Assembly (NCBI GenBank): GCA_014773175.1
Contig: VXCM01000448.1
Location: 127,662 to 191,661 of the forward strand
Direction: 5' to 3'
Origin: Lucifuga dentata
Lineage: Eukaryota; Chordata; Actinopteri; Ophidiiformes; Bythitidae
DNA: 64,000 nt
Below the pieces are notes generated by a model. The model did not search any database. It saw only the letters and a list, made by a program, of their open reading frames with translations, and was not told where the DNA came from. This document shows positions 12,701 to 35,129 of the stretch, in pieces. The translations under genes and the position numbers were made by a program. Positions within the stretch are counted from its first letter, which is position 1. Each line of letters begins with the position of its first letter.

Positions 12701-13698
12701 AAATAATTGAACAAGTATGAGGTTTATGTCCATCCAGAATCCTGACTAGGCACTAACTACAAAAGTAAGACAATGGAGGAGAAAAAAGACACACACCTGA
12801 CTAATGCTACCATAGTACCTGATGATGTCAGAGGGTTTTCCAGGTTTGCACTCAAATAAAGGGAAATTAAGGTAATGTATTTATTCATACCCTCTCCTTG
12901 TACTGCACCTTTGGGTTCAAAATGAGTTAAACCTAGAGATGGGAAAAAATTATTTGGCAACTTTTGCATCGCCAGAATGTCTCCAGGAATGATTATTCCT
13001 GGATGGTTTCATCACCACATCATAAATCCCAATTTTCCACTTTCTTACCATCTAAATTTGAGGTAGATCAGCATAATAAATGATGATTTTGTCAAATTAT
13101 GAAGCATCACTTGTGTGTATAATCAGTTGATCCTAATGTAAAATTCCATCCTGCTTTGCTGATATTTTACGGACATTATTGATGTCAATAAACCTTTGCC
13201 TGTAGGTCCTTAAAAATTTGGGGCTGCATTTGAAGTACAGACGGCAACTGCAACCACAACACATTTTCACTTTGAATCAGTTGGCTTAGCACTTTTGACA
13301 GCAAGCATTATGTCTGAGAATATTTTTCCTAAATAATAGTTATAATAAATAATTCTTGTGACATGTTTACTGCATTGTGCACAGAATGCAGAACAGCTCG
13401 ATTCAAACTTGTTCCACTGAGCTGGATTTCACTCATGTCAAGCAACAGGGTAGATATAATTCATATATGGGCTCTTTAAGGTAACTTTAAGGTATCTTAT
13501 AGATGCAAGATAACCCAGAAGCTGTTAACTTCTTAAATTTCCAATTTTTCCCTTAAATTTCACCTTGATCTCTTAAAAGTTGAGAAATAATGTATTCCCT
13601 AGTCTGAGGAAATGTCACAAAGATTCTTCTGGAAATAAAATGTTTATATTCAAGACTCACCCTGACATTTTTGTAATGAACACATTTGATAAATAATG

Positions 13699-13699
<1 letters not shown>

Positions 13700-13757
<58 letters not shown>

Positions 13758-13879
13758 GATTAGAGGGAGAGTGAGAACTGACAGGACAGCAGCAGTCACA
13801 GGTGACAGACAGCAGGGGGATTATTTAGTCTGCAGCACTTCTGTTCACTGCATCACTCATTCAGATCACGTCATTATAG

Positions 13880-13922
<43 letters not shown>

Positions 13923-13934
13923 ACACACACACAC
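13700..13934. repeat. (CT)n(CA)n and (CA)n microsatellites
   Basis: (TC)n at 13700-13740 runs straight into (AC)n to 13758. A second (CA)n tract spans 13884-13934. The long open frames over these are simple-repeat artefacts. Confidence 0.9.
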
Positions 13935-14236
13935 TGCACTGTGGTTGCCTTCACTAGTCTGTGCATGGAGTGAAATCCTGCTGCAGGCTTCAAAATACCC
14001 CAATTTAGTGTCAGTACTTAAAAAAATAGGATTAAATGCATCATTTGTGAGATATGTAGAATTATCACTGTTAGAGCTACAACAAAGTAATGTTAAGGCA
14101 CGTATTCCTGTGTCATTACACATTAATAAAGCTATAGCTCTACATCATTCATCATGTGATTTGTCTCTTTCCTCCACCTCTCCAAAACGCAAAGTGTTTG
14201 GAGAGGTTTGATCCAACATATGCGTGCGATTCTTAC

Positions 14237-14700
14237 CTATAAAGTGATTAAATGTGCCGTGGAAAGAATGGCATTATGCCTTTAGATCCAGTTAGACGAG
14301 ATATCAACTTCTTCAGCTTGATGATGTGGTGGCGGAATTTTTTTTTTTTTTTTTTNTTTTTTTTTTTTTTTTCTCGCTACACAACTTAGAGCAGCTACGC
14401 TTCCCACAGCTTCCGATCTGTGCGCAAACTCATCATCCGTGTGAAGAAAAGCCGAATTTTGCTTCCGAAGACCACGAAAACATGTCGAGGGTAGAAATTC
14501 AGCCGTGAGTGCTAGCAGAATCAGCTGTCATCCCATCAGAAAGAAGAGAAGTTGGTTTGTGCTCTCCATGCCTACATAACGCAACGCCACCCACTTTTTC
14601 CAAACAGACCCGGGCTGCCTGCGCTGATGCCTGATTAAAAAGAAAAGTGTGCGCTGCTTTTTGGGTCCTGAAGAGATCCGGACATTTTTCCACTGTGATT
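14237..14700 (-). promoter_or_regulatory. CpG-richer block, candidate dnmbp promoter or 5' non-coding exon
   Basis: CpG dinucleotides are clearly denser here, especially at 14375-14690, than in the AT-rich surroundings. Read on the minus strand, a donor-like TATAG|GTAAGA occurs at 14236/14237. Its position upstream of dnmbp on the right strand makes a first exon possible. A poly-T/N join at 14356 interrupts it. This is inference only. Confidence 0.28.
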
Positions 14701-14978
14701 TAATTTTTAGTTATCAAAAGTCAGATATTTCTCAATAACAGAGACGGTCATTTATGAGACCAAAGTCCCCACAGATTGCAATCATTCACTCAAAACCTCC
14801 ACTGGTTGTGGGCTACAGTGTCCATGTAGACCAAAATCAGAAAGATGTGTTTAAAGTCACTAAATTCTTAAGTATTAAGCCTCTAATCCGTAAAAATTGT
14901 TGTGGCTCACTTACACAAATATAATTTTCTATACATACACATTCAGCAGACATGGAGCAACATTTGCAACCCACACAA

Positions 14979-14985
<7 letters not shown>

Positions 14986-15012
<27 letters not shown>
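14986..15012. repeat. (TTTA)n microsatellite
   Basis: Six or seven tandem ATTT units. Confidence 0.9.
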
Positions 15013-15952
15013 CTATTTACCTGAATAATTTGTCCATATCAGTGGAATAGAGCAGGTCAAATTTTACTGTAGTGTGGAATGAGTTTTCAGCACAACCTGA
15101 GTGAAACTGAAGAGGTTAACTGGTGTAAACGGTTGTTGCTATTCATGCTTGTATCATTATGACTGAGGCCTATATTTAGACAACCAGAAATACATCCTCG
15201 TTGTTAAACTACAAATTTTGTAGCCTACATTTGGATTTTTTTCATTCAGAGGTTGTCTGGGAAAAGGACGTTGAACAGAAGAGTAGGGAAATTTCTTGAA
15301 CTTAAACCACTTATGTGTTCAGAATGGAGTACCACCTCAATATCGATTAATATCGAATATCGATTAACTTTAATCAAAGCTTCAGTCTGTGGCAAATGAA
15401 ATCAGTATGGATGAACACACTCCTCTCTTGAAGCAGAGAATGAACATAAAAGTCACTGAAAAAAACATTTCCTCAATTCATCACCTCATCCCTGAGGTCA
15501 GCATATGTCACGCTGTCCGCTCTGCCCAGACCAAATGAGGTTTACAACAGTTTTAAAATGTACAAATTCAGAGTTGTGAAAAAAAAAAAATAGCTGAGAA
15601 AATAAACACTAACTTGGGTTTTTTTTTTTTTTAGGGTCTACAGTTTGTGGTTGGGATCAAAAGGTTGTGATGCAATTACAGCCCCTAACGTGACTGGAGT
15701 GAAGCTATAATTATGTTGCAGTAGCTAATATGAAGCAAAGAAAAGCTGAAGATTCCCTGTAGCAATGCCTTTTAAGCCTGTATTTGAAAGGAGTGAGCAG
15801 TGGAAATGAATGTGTGCGAGCACTTTCTTCCTCTCACAGGAATCATTAAAACAATGAAAGCTATTTTTTTTACAGAGACAAAATCATAATCATTTTATGT
15901 CTAATTTAGTTCTGGAGTGATTATACTTTTTCACAGCCATGCAGGCGTGAGT

Positions 15953-15988
15953 GAGTGTGTGTGTGTGTATGTGGTGTGTGTGTGTGTA
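15953..15988. repeat. (GT)n microsatellite
   Basis: An interrupted GT tract with one TATGTG break. Confidence 0.85.
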
Positions 15989-16456
15989 TGATGTAAAAGA
16001 CAGAACATGCTGTGTCTGCAATAATAGCAGCTTCCTCATAAGTGGTGGAACAATAGCAGGAAACTGACTCTTTCGCACTTAAGTGTTGACAAGGAAGAGG
16101 AGAAGATACAGAAGAGGTCGTTTCAAAACTCACCTTCATACTGGTATCATTATACAACTCTCAAAGAATGGTCAAAAGTCAAACTTAATATTGTTTTGCT
16201 GGAGTTTTTGGTTTATTTTCCATTAAAATGACTTTCAGCTCAATATATAACACACATGCCAATGGCTTGTTTTTTTCTGCATTGTTAATTTTAATTGTCT
16301 TCTATTGTTAATTTTAATTGTTAGTTCTGTTGTTTTTCCATAGAAAATATATACCTACATTAGAAAGGCTTGAATCTGCTAATAGAAAGTAATTTAATCC
16401 TCCCTAGTATAGGTCCACAAATAATGCAAACATTGTACGCAGTGAATTAAAGAATC

Positions 16457-16682
16457 AACTAATCAATCAATCAATGAAACAATTAATCAATCAACCAACC
16501 AACAAATCATCCAATTAGTCAACTAACCAACTGAATGACCAATCAACCAAGCAAACAACTAATCAGTCAACTAATAACTAATCGATCAATCAATCAATCA
16601 ATCTTAATTTTTTTCATGGTCAACTGGGTATGTAGACAGGAGCTACATAACACAGAATAACAGTTGACATAATACAGTAACA

Positions 16683-16712
<30 letters not shown>
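16457..16712. repeat. decayed (AATC)n tetranucleotide array
   Basis: About 250 bp in which AATC/CAAC/CTAA words predominate. Pure (AATC)n remains at about 16580-16602 and 16684-16712, and the middle is mutated to CAAC, CTAA and GTCA variants. Confidence 0.85.
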
Positions 16713-16713
<1 letters not shown>

Positions 16714-17154
16714 TACATCTTTACTAACTCTGAACTTGGACAAAATTAATGCACCTTCTTAAGTGGAAAATTAATATACTTTAATAACATATTGTGGGAA
16801 AAAAATCAAATAATATGATATTTTCTGAGTATTTTCTAATGTGTAGAAAATTGACAATATCTTGCAAATGGAGTCCCTATTTGTATTTGAATCTATCTAA
16901 TCTAATATATTAGATTATATTTTTCAATATACTGTATGTCATTGTGTAAGTTCCGGTTGGGCCTCATTCGCCTTCCACCGCATTACAACCAGCGCTCAGC
17001 AGTGACATTTCCAGCAGCTTTGTGGGAATTTACCATAAACTCTCAATGAATGAGTCAGTGAATGTGGGTTGGCAGTGTAGGAGAGGTCAAGACCACTGGT
17101 AGGCTTCATTGACGCCACATTTGGCCAACTAAGTGTACACAAATGCATGTATAA

Positions 17155-17156
<2 letters not shown>

Positions 17157-17188
<32 letters not shown>

Positions 17189-17218
17189 ACATAGAGAGAG
17201 AGAGAGAGAGAGAGAGGN

Positions 17219-17251
<33 letters not shown>

Positions 17252-17280
17252 ACATAGAGAGAGAGAGAGAGAGAGAGAGG
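17157..17280. repeat. (CA)n-(GA)n compound microsatellite duplicated around an N
   Basis: The block (CA)n ATACACACAT (AG)n GG is present on both sides of the N at 17218 in nearly identical form. This suggests two overlapping sequence ends placed side by side rather than a biological duplication. Confidence 0.85.
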
Positions 17281-20064
17281 CCCTTACTACCACTGAGAAT
17301 GCTTCAGACCAGCGACACTGTATGAAATGCTGGCTTTGTCTTCTCTCACACTGGCCACTTTCATTCAGAGAGACACTATGTGGGTCTACAGCCTTTTGTT
17401 GTCATTCACTGTTTTCTGCCAGTCAGTCGTCTCTTTAAGCTCTGTTGGCAGAGAATATGTCACTTGTCTTACAGTTCTTCCATTGTTTTTCCACTGAGAA
17501 ACATCAGCTGTGACTTAATCTTTGAGTAGGCAGAAAGTGAATATTCCTGTAGGCTGTGGTCAGCTACTGGACTATTTATTTATGATGCTGTGGTCATTAC
17601 TGTATCATGACAGCAGGTTTGATGATGCATCACAAAATGTGAACTTGTTCATAGTTCAGATTTCATTTCTGACATATTGTTGTTGTGGTGCGCTGATATC
17701 TTGTGATTGTTCACACTTCTTGAATAACAAAATGAGTGAGTGTATAGTGGCTCAGAATCACTATTGTCATAAGATTACTCATTTTATGCAAAAGGTTTAA
17801 TGTATTAACATATTTAAAGATATGTGAAATTAGTATAAGGTATGCACATAAATAAAAAAAAAACACAATCCAGGTGACAAAGGTGCAAAATCCCAACTGA
17901 AGATGCAAACCAAACCTGCTGCTATACTTGACAGAATCTGTCTCTTCCCTAAAGTCAGGAAGTGACTTTTGGGGGAAATTTCCTACTAAATTCTTCATAT
18001 TATCTATTTTTTTCAATTTTTCATTACAATCCATCGTTCTCATCTTCTACTTCTGCCAACACTGGCAAATTCTTTCCTAACTCTTACATTAATTCTCACT
18101 GGTCATTTTTAATATCTATAACATATTGTTGTTGTATTTGTAAGAAAGACAGTCTGGCTGATGGCTCCAAAATGCCTTAAAGTAAGCCTGTGCACATAAA
18201 TTGTATCGATAAAAGATTAGAAAGCAAACTTAAAAAAAAAAACAGTTTGTCTCACTGTAGGTGTATTATAATTGCTATTATCACCAATTGCTGTTATTAT
18301 TAGGGTGTAATATTTGGCTTTCAGACTACAAACTTGGTTTTCTTTTTACATTATGTCTCCGTCTCCATGTTGGTTCCCAGGGAATTCTCCATATCATTGT
18401 CAGAAATTCACCTATTGCCTGGTGAAGCGCACTTTTCCTCTTTCCTGTTCGTCAGAAGAACTATTGTTGCATTCTGGTGTGTTTGTGAAAGACAACTGGA
18501 AAAACAAGTGGAAAGATTTGTTTGTGATGTCACACTCAACAGAGCCAGTTTTCAGTAAGTCTATCAGATACAGGCCCACATTTAACAGCAGCAAAACCTA
18601 ATGCATCATGTTTTTGATATTAGATCTAATTTAGACTTTAATGATTCTCTAGTGGAAAATTGATCGCAGTAGAAAGAAAAAATAGGATGAGGACAGCACA
18701 AGTGTAATTCAAAATAATCATTAAATTGACTGGTGATATAATGACAAATACTTTTAGTTTGCAGAGAATAAATTTGATCGTCGAGGCAGAAAATAATAAT
18801 AGCGCATTGTTCAGTCAGTCCTCTTCCCGTGCTTTGCTGTCTCCTCCAGGAAGTCGAAGCTCAGACCAGCAGTGGAGCAGAACTTCAATGTTTTTATCAG
18901 TTTGTATCATCTGCCTTGGTTTTGCCACATCTGAGGGAAGCAGAAGCAGTTTTTCTACTTTTCTTTCCTCATAGACTTGATTTCTGTTGTAAATGTGGTC
19001 CACCATCATGTCCTATTCAGGGTGTTCACCTTCATCTTTGGATCATGCAGTTGCATTTGCATCTGTCCAAGTCTGGGTCTGGCTTATATGCCATCTCTAT
19101 GTTATCTTGGTCCGGATCTCATCTTTGATCTTCCCTTAAAAATTTAATTTATATATGTAGTTAAAACAAATAAATAAATAAAAACTTTTCAACTTTCAAC
19201 ACACACCTTATGGAAAAATTTTACTGTAGCATTTTGGAGGGCCAGGCATGTTTTCTCCCTTATACAACAGTGACATCTAGTGTGAATTGGTGAAACACAT
19301 TCAGAGGATAAAATGCACATACCTATACCAGCAATTCACCTCCAGTGATTCCTGGACTAATTCTGTATCACTGCTGCTTTCAAATAAACCAGCTGATATA
19401 TGTGTTTTTAAAGTTGGGCTTATTTGATTTAAGGTTGTTGAAGTGTATTAATAGCTTCATTTTGCCCAGCTGAGCTTCATGTTTTGATGGTTTTCGTTTC
19501 GTGTTTCTGTTATGAATGGTTACGAGGATAGCTTGTTGGATGAACACACAGACGTGCAAATCAACAGACAGCCACACGTGTTGTGTAATTACAATACAGA
19601 CACAAACACACTGAGCGCAGTACCGAAATGCTCCGAAAGCAAACACATGCTCATAAAACCATTTGCATTTGTAGTTTATTGTTGTTAAAGCTGATAAATG
19701 CCATGAACACAAATTATATATGGTTTTAATTTCAGATTTACTATACCACTGGTGTTAGAACTTCAGCATGGCATATGAGACTCATAAAATGAACAATCAA
19801 AGCAATTCCTGCTGAAATAAAACAGCAAGAGTGTGAGGCTAAATATCCTTGAAGTGTTCAGGGTGTTTCCTTTGAGGTTTATTTATATTTGACGATATTG
19901 TCTTTAGTCATATTCTCCCTACTTAGTGTGTTTATATCTCCTTATCATCGATATAAGCAATGAAAAGACAATGTCACTCATTCATAAGGAAAAATAAATG
20001 CACCCAGTTTCACAATATACAGAGGATAAATAATGCAAGTACTTAACACAGAAAAATATTCCTG

Positions 20065-20070
20065 TTTATT
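20065..20070 (-). terminator. candidate polyadenylation signal of cpn1
   Basis: TTTATT on the plus strand reads AATAAA on the minus strand, about 290 bp beyond the cpn1 stop codon. Other AT-rich candidates exist nearby, so this is tentative. Confidence 0.35.
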
Positions 20071-20357
20071 TTCACTTTTCATTTTCATCAAATTATAATA
20101 ATCAAAAACTCAAAAATGTCCTTTACAAATAGAGGATATCTGTGCTCATATAAATCAACACTACATAAATACACCAAGTTTGCAACATTTTCTTAATACA
20201 GATACACAGTTTGTGTTTATCAACAAAACATATATAGTCATAGGACTACGATGGTAAAATGACATATATTATGGTCATTTATCATTTTCATAATTTGTGT
20301 ATGTATGCATGTCAGTGTGTGCATGTGTGTGTGTTTGTGTAAATTAGCATCCATGTC

Positions 20358-30873
<10,516 letters not shown>

Positions 30874-30984
30874 GGTCCCTTGGCTGGAGCTCTGCAGCAC
30901 AAAAGGAGAGGAGAGGAGAAGAGAGGAGGCTGGAGAGGAGATGTTGAACTAAACTCCACTGCTCCTTCAGAGTCCACACACGTC

Positions 30985-30992
30985 TTTTTAAT
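30985..30992 (-). promoter_or_regulatory. weak TATA-like candidate upstream of cpn1
   Basis: Minus-strand ATTAAAAA sits about 115 bp upstream of the cpn1 ATG, a spacing compatible with a short 5' UTR. Nothing else supports it. Confidence 0.2.
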
Positions 30993-31333
30993 TCTCAGTC
31001 TCTCTCTCTCTCGGTACACATATCTCTTTACACACCAAACATAGTGCTTACCCTCTGTCTGCTCTTTTCTTCTCTTGTTCACTCCTCTTCTCGTTTTGCC
31101 TCCTCCCACATACAGTCCTCACATTGAGGAGCAAGTAAGGACAGCCCCCCACTCCTTCTTTGTCTTGCTCTAACAGCTGTTTCTCTCTCTCTCTNCCCCC
31201 CCTCTCCCCTTTGGGCCCTTGTCAACTACATGCTAGTTGCTTTATTGGCACTTAGAATGCAACTGCTCAAGTAGTATGCCCACCAACCCCCTCGAGTCCC
31301 TGCACACACCATTTCATTCTGTCTCTGAGACGC

Positions 31334-31359
31334 TCATTCTATATTACATTCTGTGTGTC

Positions 31360-31405
<46 letters not shown>

Positions 31406-31432
31406 NTCATTCTATATTACATTCTGTGTGTC

Positions 31433-31466
<34 letters not shown>
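31334..31466. repeat. (GT)n microsatellite duplicated around an N
   Basis: The unit starting TCATTCTATATTACATTCTG and running into (GT)n occurs at 31334 and again right after N31406. This looks like an assembly join. Confidence 0.85.
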
Positions 31467-31468
<2 letters not shown>

Positions 31469-34330
31469 TCTAACTCTTGTTCTATATTCTTTTCCTGGGA
31501 AAGAGGGTAGTTTCCACGGCATTGCTCTCCCTAAACTCTGTAGCCCTCAATCACCCATTCATTAACTCTTAAGTCAACACACTACTAACCCTGTGTGTGG
31601 GTTGTGTGTGCATGTGTGCCTACACTCCTCAGATGAATCAGTGTGAGAGCTCTTTCGCAACCTTTGGATTGGTTTGTTGCCCTGTTTCCCCGAAGTAGGA
31701 TTCATATAGAAAAAAACATAACCACACAGGCTCTTACAGCTCAGAAAAGAAAGAACAAATAACACAATTAAACTACTAAAAGCTTCAGGTTGATGCCAAG
31801 ACATATGCGCGTGCACACACATACACACACACTCAGTGTGCAGGGGGTGCTGTCAATCAAACCTGCAGGAGAAAAGAGGAGCTTTTTCCTCTCAGATCAT
31901 TGTGCAACTGCTTGTGGAAGTTGCAAAAAAATATATATATAAATAAATAAAAAATAAAGGGAGAAAGAAAGAGAAAGGCAAATACCAAGTGAGAGAAAAA
32001 TGTTACTGATGGAAAATTGAGCAACAGGAGGGACAAGAGAAGGAAGAGGAAGAGCAACTGAACAGCAAAGATGGAATAAAGCAGGAAAAAGGCCAGGAAG
32101 AAGAGAGATAAAGTATATGACAGGAATTCAGAGAGAAACTGAGACAAAGATAGGAATGGGTATTTCTGGGTAATCTAAGCTGAACTGTGCTTCCCACACA
32201 CACACATCTCATGTTACATTGCTAATGATAATGCCACTCTAACTGATGAGCTGAAGTCCGTGACTCTCAGATGGCTTTGACTGTCTCTCATTGACCCTAA
32301 TTATGTTTCTTCTGCTTCACTGTCTACATATGGTACGCCTCAAGACTCAACTCGGTTTGCCAGTCACATCTCACAGCCATGCTATAACTCTACTCAGCTG
32401 TATATCTTAGTTTAACAAAAGAATCCAAATCAGAGGGCAATTAAACATGATTAGCAGATGTCAAGATAACATAAGACGAGACAAAATGAACTTTTAAAGT
32501 CCTAAGTCTGTGCATATAGAGAAAGCTTTGATCTATGTTTAAACCTTGAGGACCTAGTAGAGATGTGTATCCAATTTGCAAACACTGCATTGATTGGTGA
32601 AGGGCTATCATCCAGTTCTTCTGCTCCTTCTCCTTTACCATTTGCCAACAATCTCAACCTCTTTTATTGCTGTTTTGCTATTAAAAAAAAAAAAAAAAGN
32701 AAAAAAGTCCCCTGTCAGCAGCCTCTTACACACTACTCAGCCAATACACAGTTTTGGTCATCATCTTTAACAAAGCCAAAACTCAGGATGACTTAAAAAT
32801 TAATCTAAAAATGTTTAAACATACAAACATGAAAGGAAATAAATCTACAAATTCAGTTTCCAAAATTGTGATCCACACATATATAAACACTTTGCATATA
32901 GAAAAGGACTTTCAAAATAGATATAGATGCCTTTATTAAGTTTAAGATGCCTCCAGTTTGCTATATGATAATCTACCACATTTTTACCAAGCCATGTAAT
33001 CGTTGATTAATGTCAAAACTAATTATTTAGGTGTAATTTACATGATAAATGCTCTGTTGATCACTTACATATTTGAAGTGACATCTGGTGGTGATAATTG
33101 GCACTACAGCAATGCGAACATAACATTCTGTGCAAATTAAATGCTATCAAAGCAATAAAAGACATCACTGTGTTCAGCATAAACTTTGTGTTACTGGGTC
33201 TTTGTGTATTTTTCTTAAAGCACTTTTCATTGAAGTATGGGTGACTACCTCACACATGCAGCTTAATGCAGCTTCTGTCCTGCAGCCTTTAAGGGTCAGG
33301 TTCTCTCTTTGCAGGAGACTAACAGCAATATTATCAAACCACTAGTGTCCTATTTGTATCCATGTGATACATATAATTCCAATATTCATTCCATCTTTAG
33401 CTTTGGTCTGATCTCCACCAACTCCTGTGAAAAATATTGTCTTGATAGATGCTTATGTTTCTTCACCAGCTACTGCGTTTGCTTTTTCTCAGTCTTTTCA
33501 TGTTGAACAGGTAGTGAAGAAGCTTATAGAGCTTGTTTGCTAATGGTGAAGGGTTGATTAGAACCACTGACAGGAAAATATACTGTAAGATGTAGTTGTA
33601 TAAAACCAGAATAATGATGTGATAGCTACAACCTCCAAATTTTGGTGAAACTATAGAGGTGTAGATAGACTTGATACTTCTTTGTAGGTTCATGAGTAAT
33701 CCTTTTCACATTACACAGTGCCATTTGATTCTGTCAGTATAAATTCATTCATGCAGAATATTCTCTATTAACACTTTTACACTCGCACAGTAACACTGGA
33801 TCTGAAGATGTCACACAACCAAACAGTTTCTAAGAAACACATTGCCACCATGCCAGCCAAAACTGATCGAGATTCTTGTTTTTACACTGAATATAAAGTT
33901 CTACCTGTGATTGTTATTGCCAGGTTAAAGACATTCAGACATCCCAGACCTTGCACAGTATAGCAGAAATGGATTGTGTCTGCAAAGAAGCAACAAAATG
34001 GGCAATTGGTTGCTAGAACTATACGTTAATGAAAGAAATGCAACAAATTACTATACATGCTGCTAAATAAAGGCACCTTTATTTAAGTCAAAGCCTGTTC
34101 CAATGAATGGAGACAGAAAGAGACAAAAGAGGTCAGGATTTGGCCAACATGTGTCTCCAAACAGCATTATAGAAACTGGATATATTCTACTGGATGTATC
34201 TACTGAAACTATTTTTGGTAACTACAACGTGTAACATTAAAATAATTTAAATATTGAAGTGTTTATTACCAGTTGTTTATTTATCTAGAGGTTACCAAAA
34301 ATAAACTGTTAAGATGTCTTTACAGATTAT

Positions 34331-34348
34331 GCCCACTAGTGGGCGCTG
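34331..34348. promoter_or_regulatory. palindromic CTCF-like word
   Basis: GCCCACTAGTGGGC is a perfect 14-bp palindrome (34331-34344). Extended as CCACTAGTGGGCG it differs at one position from the CTCF core CCASYAGRKGGCR. It lies about 0.7 kb upstream of the itgb3 ATG. Confidence 0.25.
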
Positions 34349-35056
34349 AGTACTAAAGCAAAACCATCAATCACAGTTACTGATCGTTTGATTAGCAAAA
34401 AAAATACCTTTGTAATTAAAGTGCTTCATCCAGCCTGCTTTCATTCTCGCTGCTCTTACTTTCCTTCGCGTTTTCTTTTTTCACAGCCTTTCATTTCGAC
34501 TTTCAATTTCGCCAATATGGTGAGCCTTCAAAGCGGAGCAAAGTTTAGCAAGGTAAAAAACAAAAAAAAGTCCACACCATGCAGTTTTTCAAAGTATTTG
34601 GGTTTGCGGAGCTCACCAGGTAACCTCTGTTCAGGGCGCCGTCTTAAAAAACCCTTCCAGCCCGCATTTTAATTGTTTTATATTAAGAAATGGCGCTGAT
34701 ATTTTTGCAGTTTTTCCACGAACAAAATTGACGCTTTTCCTCTAAATAAAAAGAAATAAGTAAAATTAAACATTTCTGACACTGAAGTACCACAGTAGAG
34801 GTGATTCTGTACTCTACTGTACATGTCACATGTTTGATGCTCGGTATCATAGCTGCTCTATGACAGCTGGATTTGGATGCTGCGCTTTTGGCTCCTCGCC
34901 GCGCTTTCCCCTCCTACTACACCAAATAGTGCAATGATGAGAGCCCTACATGGGGAGAGGGGTGGCTCTAAGAGCTCTGACTCTATTTGGAGTTGATGAT
35001 GAAGAAAGTTTTCCTTTAAACTCACATTTACACCAAAGCTCCTTGGCAGCACCAGG

Positions 35057-35129
35057 ATGGGCGCTCTGCCTGCGCGAAACACGCTATGGATATGTGTTTT
35101 GGTTTTTACAGGAACTTCGGGCATTTGTG
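35057..35129 (+). CDS. itgb3: itgb3 exon 1 (start and signal peptide)
   Basis: The ATG lies in a strong context (A at -3, G at +4). [19 protein letters not shown] is a hydrophobic signal. A G|GTGAGT donor leaves phase 1, and joining exon 2 gives [10 protein letters not shown], matching the start of the PSI domain. Confidence 0.88.

Larger units (their letters stand above)
5374..20357. other. dnmbp-cpn1 intergenic/5' region, no supported coding exon
   Basis: About 15 kb between the dnmbp start codon and the cpn1 stop codon. It holds many microsatellites, single-N homopolymer joins (6559, 10412, 10949, 14356, 17218), a hAT-like end near 8.1 kb, a dispersed repeat at 9.67 kb and a CpG-richer block at 14.2-14.7 kb. 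Short open frames here lack family similarity, and many run through simple repeats. Non-coding dnmbp 5' exons are likely somewhere in it. Confidence 0.7.
30874..35056. other. cpn1-itgb3 divergent intergenic region
   Basis: About 4.2 kb between the two start codons, which point away from each other, so it must contain both promoters. It holds a purine/pyrimidine-rich stretch upstream of cpn1, the GT array at 31362-31466, an A-rich N join at 32700 and a palindromic CTCF-like word at 34331. No coding exon was recognised. Confidence 0.7.

Noticed and set aside
13696..14211. 171-residue open frame rich in Ser-Leu and Thr-His repeats
   Set aside because: Its first half is a direct translation of (CT)n and (CA)n microsatellites, and the rest matches no family; it is a repeat artefact.
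17133..17438. Open frames of Thr-His and Arg-Glu repeats
   Set aside because: Translations of (CA)n/(GA)n crossing the N at 17218.
30874..30900. Upstream extension of the cpn1 first exon by nine residues
   Set aside because: It would start at GTG; the in-frame ATG at 30871-30873 gives a proper signal peptide and good context.
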